From NCBI GenBank assembly GCA_016787415.1, contig JAEUUT010000070.1:1-64000 (forward strand): a stretch of DNA of 64,000 bases, written 5' to 3'. The number at the start of each line of letters is the position of its first letter. Positions within the stretch are counted from its first letter, which is position 1. Positions 53,955 to 63,262 of this stretch are shown in pieces. The notes under the pieces were generated by a model. The model made no database searches. It was not told the DNA's origin and saw only the letters and a list, made by a program, of their open reading frames with translations. The position numbers and the translations under genes were made by a program. This DNA is from Saprospiraceae bacterium. GTDB taxonomy: Bacteria; Bacteroidota; Bacteroidia; Chitinophagales; Saprospiraceae.

Positions 53955-54764
53955 ATGTTCGAACTACATAGCATCGAGCGCGCGTGTGAGCGTGTGCCCG
54001 GTGGCCTGAAACGGATTGATCTGATTGATCCGCGCGACCTGGCCACACCAGCGGCATGGAATGTATCCATGTCGCTGGATAGCCTTGATTTTCTGCCTGG
54101 AAAATCGGCTTATTCTTTTGAAAAAGATATTCTTTCTGGCAGGCTGGAAGGCGATCACGATACCGGCAGCATTGCGGGAGATTACTTTGCCTACAAACTA
54201 TCGGCCTCGGTGCGCGCCATACGGCCCACCATGGAAAGCCTGCGCGCAAAAGTGCGCAATCGCCGCATTCACCTGGTGGCCACTTACCAGGACGATCTGA
54301 AACGCCTGGTGCCGTACATGCGGCTGGCAATCCGCGACGACAGTGGCACTACCTGGTCAGATAAGCAAGGCTACCAGATCGTGGGCAACACGCGGCTGAT
54401 CATGCCAGGCCCTGGCATCGGCGGCAATATAGAAACTGCACCGGGCGAAAGCGGCGGCGATGGCGGCACTACGCCAACCACCGGTGTAGAGCCTGTAGTT
54501 ATTTCTACCAGCGAATCCACCTACACCTACACCATCCCTGTCGGGAAATGGCTGGTAGGCTGGGAACTCCGCAGCGACGACGACCAGTCGGGTGTATCTC
54601 TCGGCCTTACATCCGGAGGCACCGAACTCGGCGGGCCAGTCGACCTGGCTGCTTTGCAATCTTGGGCGGGCAATGCCAACATGATTCCAACTTTTACTTC
54701 TACGCCTATTTACTTCTCCGGCCTTACAGGCACAAATACAATTAAGTTATGGTTACTCGGGTAA
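53955..54764 (+). CDS. Putative tail structural protein
   Basis: The 269-residue protein (MFELHSIERACERVPGGLKR, WNVSMSLDSLDFLPGKSAYS) is beta-rich and ends with a Gly/Ser/Thr-rich linker and a C-terminal strand domain (TYTYTIPVGKWLVGWELRSD) suited to fibre or baseplate attachment. Its end overlaps the fibre gene by 16 bases. The family is not recognised. Confidence 0.55.
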   Translation: MFELHSIERACERVPGGLKRIDLIDPRDLATPAAWNVSMSLDSLDFLPGKSAYSFEKDILSGRLEGDHDTGSIAGDYFAYKLSASVRAIRPTMESLRAKVRNRRIHLVATYQDDLKRLVPYMRLAIRDDSGTTWSDKQGYQIVGNTRLIMPGPGIGGNIETAPGESGGDGGTTPTTGVEPVVISTSESTYTYTIPVGKWLVGWELRSDDDQSGVSLGLTSGGTELGGPVDLAALQSWAGNANMIPTFTSTPIYFSGLTGTNTIKLWLLG

Positions 54765-57700
54765 TTCTTGTTTTGATGTGCGTGGTACCGTTTTTTGTGT
54801 CCGGGCAGGCATTGACAACCGACACAAAAGACTACCAAACGGCTAAGAAGCGGCTATACGTTGGCACCGACACATCGTTGTATTACACCTCGATGTCGCA
54901 CATCATCAACTCATCCAGCACATACAGGCAGGCTACAGACGCCAAAACGGTGTACGATTTTGTCACTGGCGACCGCATCAATATCATAGCCGGCACCGGA
55001 ATTTCCAAAACTGGCACCTGGCCAAACATTACGCTGGCCAACACCGGCGACCTGAGCGCCACCAACGAACTACAAGACCTGTCGCTCAGCGGCCAAACAC
55101 TTTCGCTTACCGACGATGCCAGTACCGTCACGCTGCCAGTGGTGGGCATTTCAGCCGGTACCGGCATAAGCGTATCGCCCAGCGCAGGCGTATATACTAT
55201 TACGAACACTGGCGACACCAACGCCTCCGACGACATCACCACTGCCACCACGTTGGGCGGCGACCTCAGTGGAACACTTCCAAACCCCACAGTAGTGAAA
55301 ATACAAGGCCGATCGGTAGCCAACACAGCACCCAGTACAGGCGAAATTCTAAAATGGAACGGCAGCGCCTGGGCGCCTGGCACGGACGCTGGCGCAAGCA
55401 TGAGCGGCCACACCCTGAAAGACGACGGGGTGAGTATGACGGCCCGCACTGGCGCGAATTTCATCACCACCAGCCAGATTAATGCCGCGCTAACCGACGA
55501 TGGAGCAGGCGACGAAACAGAAATCCGTTTTACGATTCTGGGCGATGCCATTACGGCTACGGAGATTGCTGCGGGGGCTGTAGGTACTTCTGAAATTTCG
55601 GATAACAGCGTGGCCAATGCTGATTTTCGGCAGTCGGCAGGGCTGAGCGTAGTGGGCAATAGCACGAACGCTACTGGGAATGTGGCAGATATTACGGCCG
55701 GTTCGGACAAGCAAGTGCTGCGCAGGAACGGAACATCGTTGGGGTTTGGGGCAATTGATTTGGCGAGTAGCGCGGCTGTGACGGGGAATCTGTCGGTGAA
55801 TAATCTGAACAGCGGTACGAGTGCGAGCAGTTCGACGTTTTGGAGAGGGGATGGTACGTGGGCAACGCCGAGTGGGTTATTACCGTCGGGCACATCAGGG
55901 CAGACATTGCGGCACAATGGGTCGGCATGGGTTGCTAATTCTATACTGTACAACGACGGAACTAATATCGGCGTGAATACATCATCTCCAGGAGAGCGGC
56001 TCGAAATAGGAGTGTCAGGAGGCATAAAGTTTCCCATCAATTATTCAGCCTTATCTGATCGAACTTTCTACTACACAAACAAGGATATTATCAAGTTCGG
56101 GCCGACCAAAACGATAGAGAAGGCAACAATCAATACACTGTCTATTTCGCAAAACACATATTGGAACGCTGGCGACTATTTCGATCTGTGTTCAATATCA
56201 GCATTCGAATTTGGGTCAGCCCGGATAGTGGTTGAATCATCTGGAAATGCGCAAGGTAGTTTCAGGGAGTATAACATTCCCATCGGCTATTCGAACGACA
56301 ACTGGAATTCGTATGGCTATTCAGGAGTCACCAATAATGTCTGGCTACTACTTACTGAGGAGGGAACATACGGCCGATCTTGGGGTGATAATTTCACGTC
56401 ACAGTGGAAACTGGCTATTCGCGCAAACAATAGTACAGTCGAATTCCGATTGATGGCTGTAACAAGCGGGGAGATTCGTGGTGCACCATTCGACTATGGC
56501 AATGCAACAGTGACCGTGAAATTCTACTTTTCTGACAATATGACGAACCTGTCAAATCCGGTCGTATTGTCTACAAGTGGGACGGGCATGAGTGTTCCAA
56601 CGTCAACCGTGCCATCCGTTCTTTCTTCTACCATGGGGCGCTCAATTTTTCGTAATCCAGTTACCATCGGAGAGTCTTACAAGGCAATTACATCTCCGCC
56701 AACAAATGGCCTTATTGTTGAAGGAAATGTAGGGATCGGAAACTCTGCACCCACACAAAAACTCCACGTTTCTGGTAACGCCCGCCTCACAGGCGCCCTG
56801 TACGACGGTACCAACTCCGCAGGCTCTTCCGGAAACATTCTCACCTCCACAGGCGGCGCTACTGCCTGGTCTTCTGTTGCCTCCATCCTCTCCGCAGGAA
56901 ACGCACTGACCACCTCCACATCCTTTTCTGGCGACGTGAGCGGCGTGTATAATAACATCCAACTTGGCTCAAACGTAGTCGCAAACGCCGATTTTCGCCA
57001 GTCGTCTGCGTTGAGCGTGGTGGGAAATAGTACCAACGCTACGGCCAACGTCGCCGACATCGCGGCCGCATCTGACAACCAGGTGCTGCGCCGATCGGGC
57101 ACATCTCTTGGATTTGGAGCGATCAACTTGGCATCCAGTGCTGCCGTGACAGGTAACTTGTCCGTGAACAACCTGAACAGCGGCACCAGCGCCAGCAGTA
57201 CCACATTCTGGCGCGGCGACGGCTCCTGGGCTACGCCGCTCAACATCGCCACCTCCAACCTCACAGCCACAGGCGCATACACCCTCACACAGGGCAGCAA
57301 TACCCTTACCATCCTCGGCAGCAACAGCAGCAGCGCCTACAAGCCACTGGCGGTACAGACATTCAACGACGGCACTACAAACGGCTACTACCTGGTGGGG
57401 AAAGACCATTTCAGTACCGAGCGATTCCGCATTATGGGACAAGGCACCGACGTAGAACTACAGTCGGTGAATAATGACATTCGCCTCGTAGCCAATACCG
57501 ACGTAGAACTGCAAGCAGGAGGCTTAGCAAGTGGCAAACGAGCCATATTGGCAGCACAAGGCACATTCAGCCTGCCCAGCGTAACACCTTCGCCAAATGG
57601 CGGCGATATGTGGCGAAACGCCTCCGACGAACTGATGTACCAATATGCTGGCGCATCGCAAAATGTGGCCTTCCGGCAGTACGATTTCATTGGAGAATCA

Positions 57701-58015
57701 CTCAGCGTACGCACCAGCAACTTCACGCTGGGCAATACCAACAACCTCACCGAAATAGTAGATGCCAATGCGGGCGCCGTCACCGTCACGCTAAGCACTA
57801 CCATGCGCGAAGGCATTGACTACACGGTGAAATGCCGCCGAAACGCTACCAACACCATCACCTTCAGCGCTGGCGGCGCCTGCACATTTGACATCGACGA
57901 ATCTTCCTCACTCACACCAACCAGCCTTGTGGTGGGTGGCGCAGGAACGGGCATTCAAGCCCCTTACAAGGTGTACACGATCCGCCGTCTCGGAAATAAC
58001 ATTTTCATTCAATAA
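54749..58015 (+). CDS. Large tail fibre protein with signal peptide and internal duplication
   Basis: The 1088-residue protein begins with a signal peptide-like stretch (MVTRVILVLMCVVPFFVSGQ), odd for a phage fibre. The body is made of fibre repeats such as ISAGTGISVSPSAGVYTITN, GNVGIGNSAPTQKLHVSG and GTSASSSTFWRGDGTWATP. Two 87-codon blocks (55,610-55,870 and 56,978-57,238) are about 88 percent identical as protein. The stretch in between (about 55,930-56,760) has different base composition and looks like an inserted receptor-binding module. The C-terminus (NTITFSAGGACTFDIDE) is a typical fibre end. There is no S74 domain. Confidence 0.8.
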   Translation: MVTRVILVLMCVVPFFVSGQALTTDTKDYQTAKKRLYVGTDTSLYYTSMSHIINSSSTYRQATDAKTVYDFVTGDRINIIAGTGISKTGTWPNITLANTGDLSATNELQDLSLSGQTLSLTDDASTVTLPVVGISAGTGISVSPSAGVYTITNTGDTNASDDITTATTLGGDLSGTLPNPTVVKIQGRSVANTAPSTGEILKWNGSAWAPGTDAGASMSGHTLKDDGVSMTARTGANFITTSQINAALTDDGAGDETEIRFTILGDAITATEIAAGAVGTSEISDNSVANADFRQSAGLSVVGNSTNATGNVADITAGSDKQVLRRNGTSLGFGAIDLASSAAVTGNLSVNNLNSGTSASSSTFWRGDGTWATPSGLLPSGTSGQTLRHNGSAWVANSILYNDGTNIGVNTSSPGERLEIGVSGGIKFPINYSALSDRTFYYTNKDIIKFGPTKTIEKATINTLSISQNTYWNAGDYFDLCSISAFEFGSARIVVESSGNAQGSFREYNIPIGYSNDNWNSYGYSGVTNNVWLLLTEEGTYGRSWGDNFTSQWKLAIRANNSTVEFRLMAVTSGEIRGAPFDYGNATVTVKFYFSDNMTNLSNPVVLSTSGTGMSVPTSTVPSVLSSTMGRSIFRNPVTIGESYKAITSPPTNGLIVEGNVGIGNSAPTQKLHVSGNARLTGALYDGTNSAGSSGNILTSTGGATAWSSVASILSAGNALTTSTSFSGDVSGVYNNIQLGSNVVANADFRQSSALSVVGNSTNATANVADIAAASDNQVLRRSGTSLGFGAINLASSAAVTGNLSVNNLNSGTSASSTTFWRGDGSWATPLNIATSNLTATGAYTLTQGSNTLTILGSNSSSAYKPLAVQTFNDGTTNGYYLVGKDHFSTERFRIMGQGTDVELQSVNNDIRLVANTDVELQAGGLASGKRAILAAQGTFSLPSVTPSPNGGDMWRNASDELMYQYAGASQNVAFRQYDFIGESLSVRTSNFTLGNTNNLTEIVDANAGAVTVTLSTTMREGIDYTVKCRRNATNTITFSAGGACTFDIDESSSLTPTSLVVGGAGTGIQAPYKVYTIRRLGNNIFIQ
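55610..55870 (+). repeat. Internal fibre repeat, copy 1
   Basis: This 87-codon block encodes VANADFRQSAGLSVVGNSTN through FWRGDGTWATP. By hand count 77 of 87 residues match copy 2 at 56,978-57,238. The DNA differs at many synonymous positions. Confidence 0.8.
56978..57238 (+). repeat. Internal fibre repeat, copy 2
   Basis: This 87-codon block encodes VANADFRQSSALSVVGNSTN through FWRGDGSWATP, the partner of the block at 55,610-55,870 at exactly the same length. Its codons use C and G at third positions more than copy 1. Confidence 0.8.
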
Positions 58016-58035
58016 TTCACTTTCAATACAAAAAC

Positions 58036-58527
58036 ATGAGAAACATCACTGTCATCATTGCACTGCTCTTCAGCCTGGCCGCTCAGGCTCAAACACCTAT
58101 CGTATCGCTCCGAACTGAAAAAGGAGGCGGCGACACCATCTTCCTGGTCGACTCATCCAAGCGCGTTTTCCCAGACGGCCGCATTGTAGTAGAAGAATTG
58201 TGGGTGCCTGTCGTAGGCGTCGACAGCCTGAAAAACTACCTGAAAACCATCGAGAATGTGTACTCCAACGCTGACCTCGAAATCGAGCGCCAGAAAGTGA
58301 CTCGGGCCAATGCAAAAAAAGAATTGAAGCGCATCCAAAAAGAACTGGAAGGTCAAGACGCTGGGAAGCCAGGCACTCGAACCGTACTGAAGGAGCCGGT
58401 AATGGTGGCCGTACCCAACGCACAGCCCGATCAACTTGTTCCCGGCGAGTACATCTGGGACGGTGAAAAACTGATACCAAAGCCACAGGTGAAGAAAACC
58501 AAGGGCACCACAAAAAAGAAAGGATGA
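58036..58527 (+). CDS. Secreted hypothetical protein in the fibre operon
   Basis: The 163-residue protein has a signal peptide (MRNITVIIALLFSLAAQAQ, cleaved near QA). Its mature part has a charged coiled coil (IERQKVTRANAKKELKRIQK) and a Lys-rich tail. Such exported proteins are unusual in a phage late operon. It overlaps the next gene by four bases. Confidence 0.65.
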   Translation: MRNITVIIALLFSLAAQAQTPIVSLRTEKGGGDTIFLVDSSKRVFPDGRIVVEELWVPVVGVDSLKNYLKTIENVYSNADLEIERQKVTRANAKKELKRIQKELEGQDAGKPGTRTVLKEPVMVAVPNAQPDQLVPGEYIWDGEKLIPKPQVKKTKGTTKKKG

Positions 58528-58973
58528 GAGCCGTGCTGTTTTCTATCTGTATGCTCCTGCTGTGCAGCCTATCTGCACAGCAGCGATACAACTGGCGCCA
58601 CGCCATAGCGCCGGCATCGCTCAGCCTGGTATCGGGCGGTGCATGGGGGCTGCATGAAAAAACGATGCACCACTGGCCACAGTTTCAGGATCGTTTCCCG
58701 GGCGCGAATCCGAAATTTTGGAACCCGGCAGTTTCCTGGACGAATAAATACCGCAACTGGCCGGAGGACAAAACCCGGCGCAGAGTGCCGGTGTTTTTCA
58801 CCGATGCAAAACACCTGCTGGCCAGCGTCTCACAAGTCAGCGCCTTCAGCGCCGGCGCGTGTATCACCCTGGGGGATAAGCGGCCTTGGTGGCACTATGC
58901 GTTAGATGTGGGTATCAGTTTTGCGGCGTACAGCGCCGGGAATTATATCACATTTAATGCGCTATACCGATGA
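58524..58973 (+). CDS. Secreted or membrane hypothetical protein
   Basis: The 149-residue protein has an N-terminal signal-like segment (MRAVLFSICMLLLCSLSAQQ), then WGLHEKTMHHWPQFQDRFPG and two hydrophobic stretches near the end (ISFAAYSAGNYITF). The His/Trp-rich middle is of the kind seen in YfiM-like membrane proteins; the similarity is weak. It overlaps the neighbours at both ends (ATGA). Confidence 0.6.
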   Translation: MRAVLFSICMLLLCSLSAQQRYNWRHAIAPASLSLVSGGAWGLHEKTMHHWPQFQDRFPGANPKFWNPAVSWTNKYRNWPEDKTRRRVPVFFTDAKHLLASVSQVSAFSAGACITLGDKRPWWHYALDVGISFAAYSAGNYITFNALYR

Positions 58974-59149
58974 ACCGCCAACGTCGCATCATGGCCGCGC
59001 TCGCCGCCACCATTCTCGCCTTCGCCGTCTCCCAATTCGGCCACCTGCGCGAATGGTACATGAGCCTTCCTCGCGGCAAGCGTATTGAATACGCTGTCGT
59101 GGCTATTTTCTTTGCCATACTGGTATTGCTCCGAATGGCTGCATTGTAA
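58970..59149 (+). CDS. Small two-span membrane protein
   Basis: The 59-residue protein overlaps the previous stop (ATGA). It has two hydrophobic helices (MAALAATILAFAVSQF and YAVVAIFFAILVLLRMAAL) around a short polar loop. The size and layout fit a holin-like or spanin-like membrane protein, but the family is unclear. Confidence 0.6.
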   Translation: MNRQRRIMAALAATILAFAVSQFGHLREWYMSLPRGKRIEYAVVAIFFAILVLLRMAAL

Positions 59150-59178
59150 GCATGTTGAAAGTTTGATAAGGTAGATTG

Positions 59179-59209
59179 GCCCGAGTGTTGAAAAGCACTC
59201 GGGCTTTTT
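59179..59209 (+). terminator. Rho-independent terminator between fibre and head genes
   Basis: GCCCGAGTG pairs with CACTCGGGC around TTGAAAAG, followed by TTTTT. It makes the longer in-frame start (59,176) of the next gene unlikely. Confidence 0.88.
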
Positions 59210-59250
59210 GCGTCCTATTGCCTCCATATATCGGGCCTGATGTTTGTGGC

Positions 59251-60390
59251 ATGGATTACACACAACTGCGAAACGTCCGGTGGTTCAGATCGAATCCAAC
59301 CCTGCTGAATATCGACCCTTCCAAGATCGATGTGGAGGCTGGTATTATTCGCGATGTAGTGATGGTGCAGGAGGGCGAAGCAAAAGGCCACGGTGTTTTT
59401 CTGGAAGCCGACTTTATCGAAAAAATCACTCGATACGACGATAAGTATTTCGGCAAAACAGGGCTGAAAGCCCGCTTCGGGCATCCATCTGCCAGCAGCG
59501 AAACCATGGGCACGCAGTTAGGCATATTCTCGCATTTCAGACTGCGCCAAACGGGCGACAAACTGGAAGAAATTGCCGACCTCCAACTACTCGACAGTGC
59601 AGAAGTGTCGCCCACGCATCCCGGCATGAAATCGTGGGTACTCAAAATGGCACAGGAGCGGCCCGACTTCATTATGTCGAGCATTGTTTTCCGCGCAAGT
59701 GCCTATTACCAGTACGATAATCGCGGCAAGAAGGTGATCCTGGATGAGTATTTTTCCAACTACAATCCACAGGAAAAAGTATTCGTGGAGTTTGACGACA
59801 GGAAAGGCGCTCAACACTTCTACACCGACCTCGTAGAAGCCGGTGCCGCCACCGAAAACCTGTTCAGTACGCAGGCCAACCCTGACTTTCTGGTGAGCCG
59901 CGCCCACCTCTTCCTGGACGACAATCCAGACATTCTCGAATTTGTAAAAAAACACCCGGAGAAGGTGCAGGGCTTCCTGCAACGCCTGGGTATTTCTATA
60001 CCACAACCACAACAGAAAAAGATGAGCAAGAAGTTCTCATTTGCCAAGTGGCTGTCCGGCGAAAAGCAGGACGCCGAACCCGATGCCGATGATATGGCCG
60101 CCTTGAAGGACGATCTCAATGGCGTGAAATCCGAGCACACCAAATTATCCGAGGAGAACGAAGCGCTCCAGGAGAGTGTAAACGCCCTAAGCGCCCAAGT
60201 GGCTTCGCTGGAAAAGACCGAGAAAAAACTGCGTGCCGAACTGGCTGCCAAGGACAAGGAAATCGCCGCACTGAAAGAGGAGGGCGCCGCTGACCACACT
60301 ACCGGCGAGATCGAAACAGAAAAAACGACGACGACTGATTCCAAAACCCCGAAATGGGAAGCATTCAAACAAAAGTGGGGCATTGAATAG
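59251..60390 (+). CDS. Putative prohead protease-scaffold protein
   Basis: The ATG at 59,251 gives 379 residues (MDYTQLRNVRWFRSNPTLLN). The N-terminal 200 residues look like a phage head-maturation protease: GHGVFLEADFIEKI, GLKARFGHPSASSETMGTQL, LQLLDSAEVSPTHPGM and PDFIMSSIVF, with a conserved His and Ser that could be catalytic. The C-terminal 120 residues are a long coiled coil (LSEENEALQESVNALSAQVA, KKLRAELAAKDKEIAALKEE) suited to scaffolding. Its position before the capsid gene supports this. The catalytic assignment is uncertain. Confidence 0.72.
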   Translation: MDYTQLRNVRWFRSNPTLLNIDPSKIDVEAGIIRDVVMVQEGEAKGHGVFLEADFIEKITRYDDKYFGKTGLKARFGHPSASSETMGTQLGIFSHFRLRQTGDKLEEIADLQLLDSAEVSPTHPGMKSWVLKMAQERPDFIMSSIVFRASAYYQYDNRGKKVILDEYFSNYNPQEKVFVEFDDRKGAQHFYTDLVEAGAATENLFSTQANPDFLVSRAHLFLDDNPDILEFVKKHPEKVQGFLQRLGISIPQPQQKKMSKKFSFAKWLSGEKQDAEPDADDMAALKDDLNGVKSEHTKLSEENEALQESVNALSAQVASLEKTEKKLRAELAAKDKEIAALKEEGAADHTTGEIETEKTTTTDSKTPKWEAFKQKWGIE

Positions 60391-60457
60391 GCCGCACAAC
60401 TCACCAATTTTCAATCAATTTTCATAACGAGTAACGACGATGGAAGGAGTAAATATC

Positions 60458-61435
60458 ATGAGTGAAGAACTCGTACAGGAGTTTCTCACCGAGAAAGGCC
60501 GAGAGGTCATTAAAAAAATGTTCTACGGCTTCGTGTCGGCAGGAATGGTGCGCAAGTTTGACGGCGTGACGGACAAACTCGACCTGGCTGAGGAAGACGT
60601 GACCGTAGACCTGATCAAGGAATGGAACGCAGTGCTCGGATTCACTGAAGACGCCATCGAGGTGCGCAAAGTACGCCTCGAGGTGGCCGAGATGAAAACG
60701 GAACTGAAGTTCGTCATTAAGGCCGAAAAGGTTCGCGCCTACAAAACCTATCTGAAAGGCGCAGGCCTGGTTTCTGATGATCTGTCCCTGATCGAATACC
60801 TGCTGATGACACCGCAGGAAAAACGCATGGAAGAACTTGAAGACGCCATGTGGCTTGCTAAAGAAAAGTCGGACGGCGTCGGCAGCCGTGTTTTGCGTGA
60901 CCGGGTGAATGGATATGCCACTATCGCCTATAACGCCTCCCTGGCCGGTGATGCGACCGTAGTAACCACCGGATCGATCGACAACACGAATGCTGTAACG
61001 AAGGTGCAATTGATGTACAAGGCTGCCCACAAAACCATGAAAACGAAGGGCATCCACATTTACTGCAGTTACACCACCTTCGACAATTATCTGGAGAACC
61101 TGCTGACGCTGCATGCCAGCGCCGACACTCAACTCCAGGAGATCAAAGGCGTGGGCTACACCCTCCAGGGTATTCCGCTGCGCATCGGTGGCAAACGTTC
61201 TTTCCTGATCCCGGTTCCAGGCATGGGCGACGACGATATGCTGATCGCAACCCGCGCCGAATTCCTGGCTTACGGCTTCGACTACGAAAACGAATCGGGC
61301 GAATGGGATATCCAGAAACATGGCTGGGAAACCTGGGCACTCAATGCCTTCCCAGTTGGCTTCCAGATACTGCTGAAGAAAGCGAAGTTCCTCCTGATCA
61401 ACGACCGACTGGTGACGCTGATGGCTGCGGCCTGA
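60458..61435 (+). CDS. Probable major capsid protein
   Basis: The 325-residue reading starts at ATG 60,458, which has a good Shine-Dalgarno (AAGGAG, 8 bases upstream); an in-frame ATG at 60,440 would add six residues. The protein has a helical N-terminal arm (EFLTEKGREVIKKMFYG), a long helix (RKVRLEVAEMKTELKFVIKA) and a mixed alpha/beta rest (GIHIYCSYTTFDNYLENLLT, GIPLRIGGKRSFLIPVPGMG). It has no enzyme motif. It follows the protease-scaffold gene, as capsid genes usually do. The family is not recognised, so the call rests mainly on context. Confidence 0.7.
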   Translation: MSEELVQEFLTEKGREVIKKMFYGFVSAGMVRKFDGVTDKLDLAEEDVTVDLIKEWNAVLGFTEDAIEVRKVRLEVAEMKTELKFVIKAEKVRAYKTYLKGAGLVSDDLSLIEYLLMTPQEKRMEELEDAMWLAKEKSDGVGSRVLRDRVNGYATIAYNASLAGDATVVTTGSIDNTNAVTKVQLMYKAAHKTMKTKGIHIYCSYTTFDNYLENLLTLHASADTQLQEIKGVGYTLQGIPLRIGGKRSFLIPVPGMGDDDMLIATRAEFLAYGFDYENESGEWDIQKHGWETWALNAFPVGFQILLKKAKFLLINDRLVTLMAAA

Positions 61436-61516
61436 TAGCCGCCAACAGGCAACGAACGAACCATAAACGATCACAACGGGGTGGCTATCCCGCCGCCCCA
61501 AAATTTTATACGACTC

Positions 61517-62668
61517 ATGTCAGATGTAAAAGACAAAGTCCCCTCGATGGAGGACATCATGAAACGCCTGGAAGCAGCAGAGCAAAAAGCGAATGTCGCT
61601 GAAGCAAAAGTTGCAGCCCTGGAAGCCGTAGCCGGTCAGACCGAGATTGACCTGGCGGAATCAGCTCCTGTCGGTGGCAAACCGACGCTTACTGGAGAAA
61701 CCTTCATTGTGGATAAAAGCGAATACAAGGTTGTCGTTCCGGTCATCAACCACAACGGTAAAGACATCACGGAGGCCGACATCCTGGCCGATAAGGATTT
61801 GCAAAAAGAACTGGTAAAAGGTCGCTTCGGGGTGATCCGAAAAGTAGCCGCCTGGTTGCTGTTCCTGTTCGCCTTCAGCACTGCTCAGGCCACCAGCGTG
61901 ACGATCAACGCCAACTCCGCCGAAGTGATCAGCACCACCAAACGCGAATTCTATGCCCTGCAGGATATGCGGATCATCTACCGCGCCAGCAATGACGCGT
62001 TTGAGATCCAGACAGCCGAAACAATTTCCAAGGTGTGGGGTGGCGATATCGACTCCGTGACGATCTCTGGCGCCAGCACGGCCTCCCAAAAACTCGCCTT
62101 CCTCCGGACGCTGATGTTGGAGGCTACGACGACCAGCGGATACCGAGTTTTCATCGGGCGAAACAGCGTGGAATTCAACTATACCAGCGCGACCAACCGC
62201 CTCGATATTAAGCACGGCCGGAACAAACAGCCACTTTGGTTTGGCAGCATCGACAGCCTGCAGGTTGGCGCCCTATCCGGATCCACAGCGAAACTGGCCT
62301 GGATCCGCGAGGTGAATAAGTGGCGCGACCGACTTTGCCTGCCGAACGCGGTGTCTGCTACCATCGCTGCCGGTGCTGCAGCCGGAAGTTCGCCTACGGT
62401 ATCGGTTTCGGGCGATGCGTACAGCGGCGTTATTTCTATCACTACTGGCACCAGTGCAACCACCGGCACCCTGGCTACAGTAACGCTGAAGATAACAGCA
62501 CCGACGGGCACCCGGATTGTGGTAAGCGGACTGAGCGGAATTTCGAAGACGCACGACTCGCGATGGACGTACTCGACCACGACTACGACGCTGGTGCTCA
62601 CCAACCAGACCACGGCATTTTCCGACGCGACGCTGTACACCTTCACGTATTACACCGAGCCTTACTAA
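61517..62668 (+). CDS. Head-associated protein with an internal signal-peptide-like segment
   Basis: From ATG 61,517 the frame encodes 383 residues. The first 100 have a coiled coil (MKRLEAAEQKANVAEAKVAA) and a small domain (TGETFIVDKSEYKVVVPVIN). At about residue 106 follows VIRKVAAWLLFLFAFSTAQA, a complete signal peptide shape, then a beta-rich domain. An in-frame GTG at 61,832 would begin exactly at this VIRK. Either two proteins share the frame, or two genes have fused. The downstream part ends with Thr-rich strands (TSATTGTLATVTLKITAPTG). Confidence 0.6.
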   Translation: MSDVKDKVPSMEDIMKRLEAAEQKANVAEAKVAALEAVAGQTEIDLAESAPVGGKPTLTGETFIVDKSEYKVVVPVINHNGKDITEADILADKDLQKELVKGRFGVIRKVAAWLLFLFAFSTAQATSVTINANSAEVISTTKREFYALQDMRIIYRASNDAFEIQTAETISKVWGGDIDSVTISGASTASQKLAFLRTLMLEATTTSGYRVFIGRNSVEFNYTSATNRLDIKHGRNKQPLWFGSIDSLQVGALSGSTAKLAWIREVNKWRDRLCLPNAVSATIAAGAAAGSSPTVSVSGDAYSGVISITTGTSATTGTLATVTLKITAPTGTRIVVSGLSGISKTHDSRWTYSTTTTTLVLTNQTTAFSDATLYTFTYYTEPY

Positions 62669-62702
62669 CCTTATTCAATTCATCTGGTAAAGAGAAAGCG
62701 CT

Positions 62703-63230
62703 ATGTGCCTACCTAAAATTGACAAAATCGAGAAGAATTGCGGTGCGATCTACATTAAAGGGATCAAAACCAACGTATTTCTCACCACCATGGCTGAGGT
62801 GACCGCGATCCCTGCGCCGGAAACTGACACGCTGAACATCGACGACCCGGTCACTTTCCGGTCGGCCGTAACTGGCCCACCTGCTATCGCTGCAGGCCAG
62901 TGGTGGAAATGGCAAGTATCCACTGTGAAAAGTTCCTGGAAAGTGGAACCACAGGGCGACGAAGACAACCGCTCGTACAAAGTGACGGTACCGATCGTCA
63001 TCTACGGCATCACGGCCGACCGCTCGTACATCATCAATCAGACGCTCGGTCACGAGTTCCTGTGCGTGGTGGGCGACAACAACGGAAACAACCGCCTGAT
63101 CGGCGAGATGGGCCGCGGCGCCAAGATCAGCATCGGCGAAGAAACGGCAGACTACAACGGCTACAACGGCACCATCGAGTGGGAAGTAGGGCACCTGCCT
63201 TACTGGTACAACGCGACCCTGCCGACGTAA
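62703..63230 (+). CDS. Putative phage structural protein
   Basis: The 175-residue protein (MCLPKIDKIEKNCGAIYIKG) is beta-rich (RSYIINQTLGHEFLCVVGDN, YNGTIEWEVGHLPYWYNATL). Its place after the capsid genes suits a head-tail joining or tail-tube protein. The family is not recognised. Confidence 0.55.
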   Translation: MCLPKIDKIEKNCGAIYIKGIKTNVFLTTMAEVTAIPAPETDTLNIDDPVTFRSAVTGPPAIAAGQWWKWQVSTVKSSWKVEPQGDEDNRSYKVTVPIVIYGITADRSYIINQTLGHEFLCVVGDNNGNNRLIGEMGRGAKISIGEETADYNGYNGTIEWEVGHLPYWYNATLPT

Positions 63231-63262
63231 GCAATCGTTCACTTTCAAACTACTACACAATA

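Noticed and set aside
59176..59250. Longer start for the protease-scaffold gene
   Set aside because: The extension would run across a strong terminator. The ATG at 59,251 gives the conserved N-terminus.
62900..63262. Long in-frame start for the small gene ending at 63,481
   Set aside because: It lies almost wholly inside the previous gene in another frame and encodes an Arg-rich low-complexity stretch. The GTG at 63,263 is simpler.
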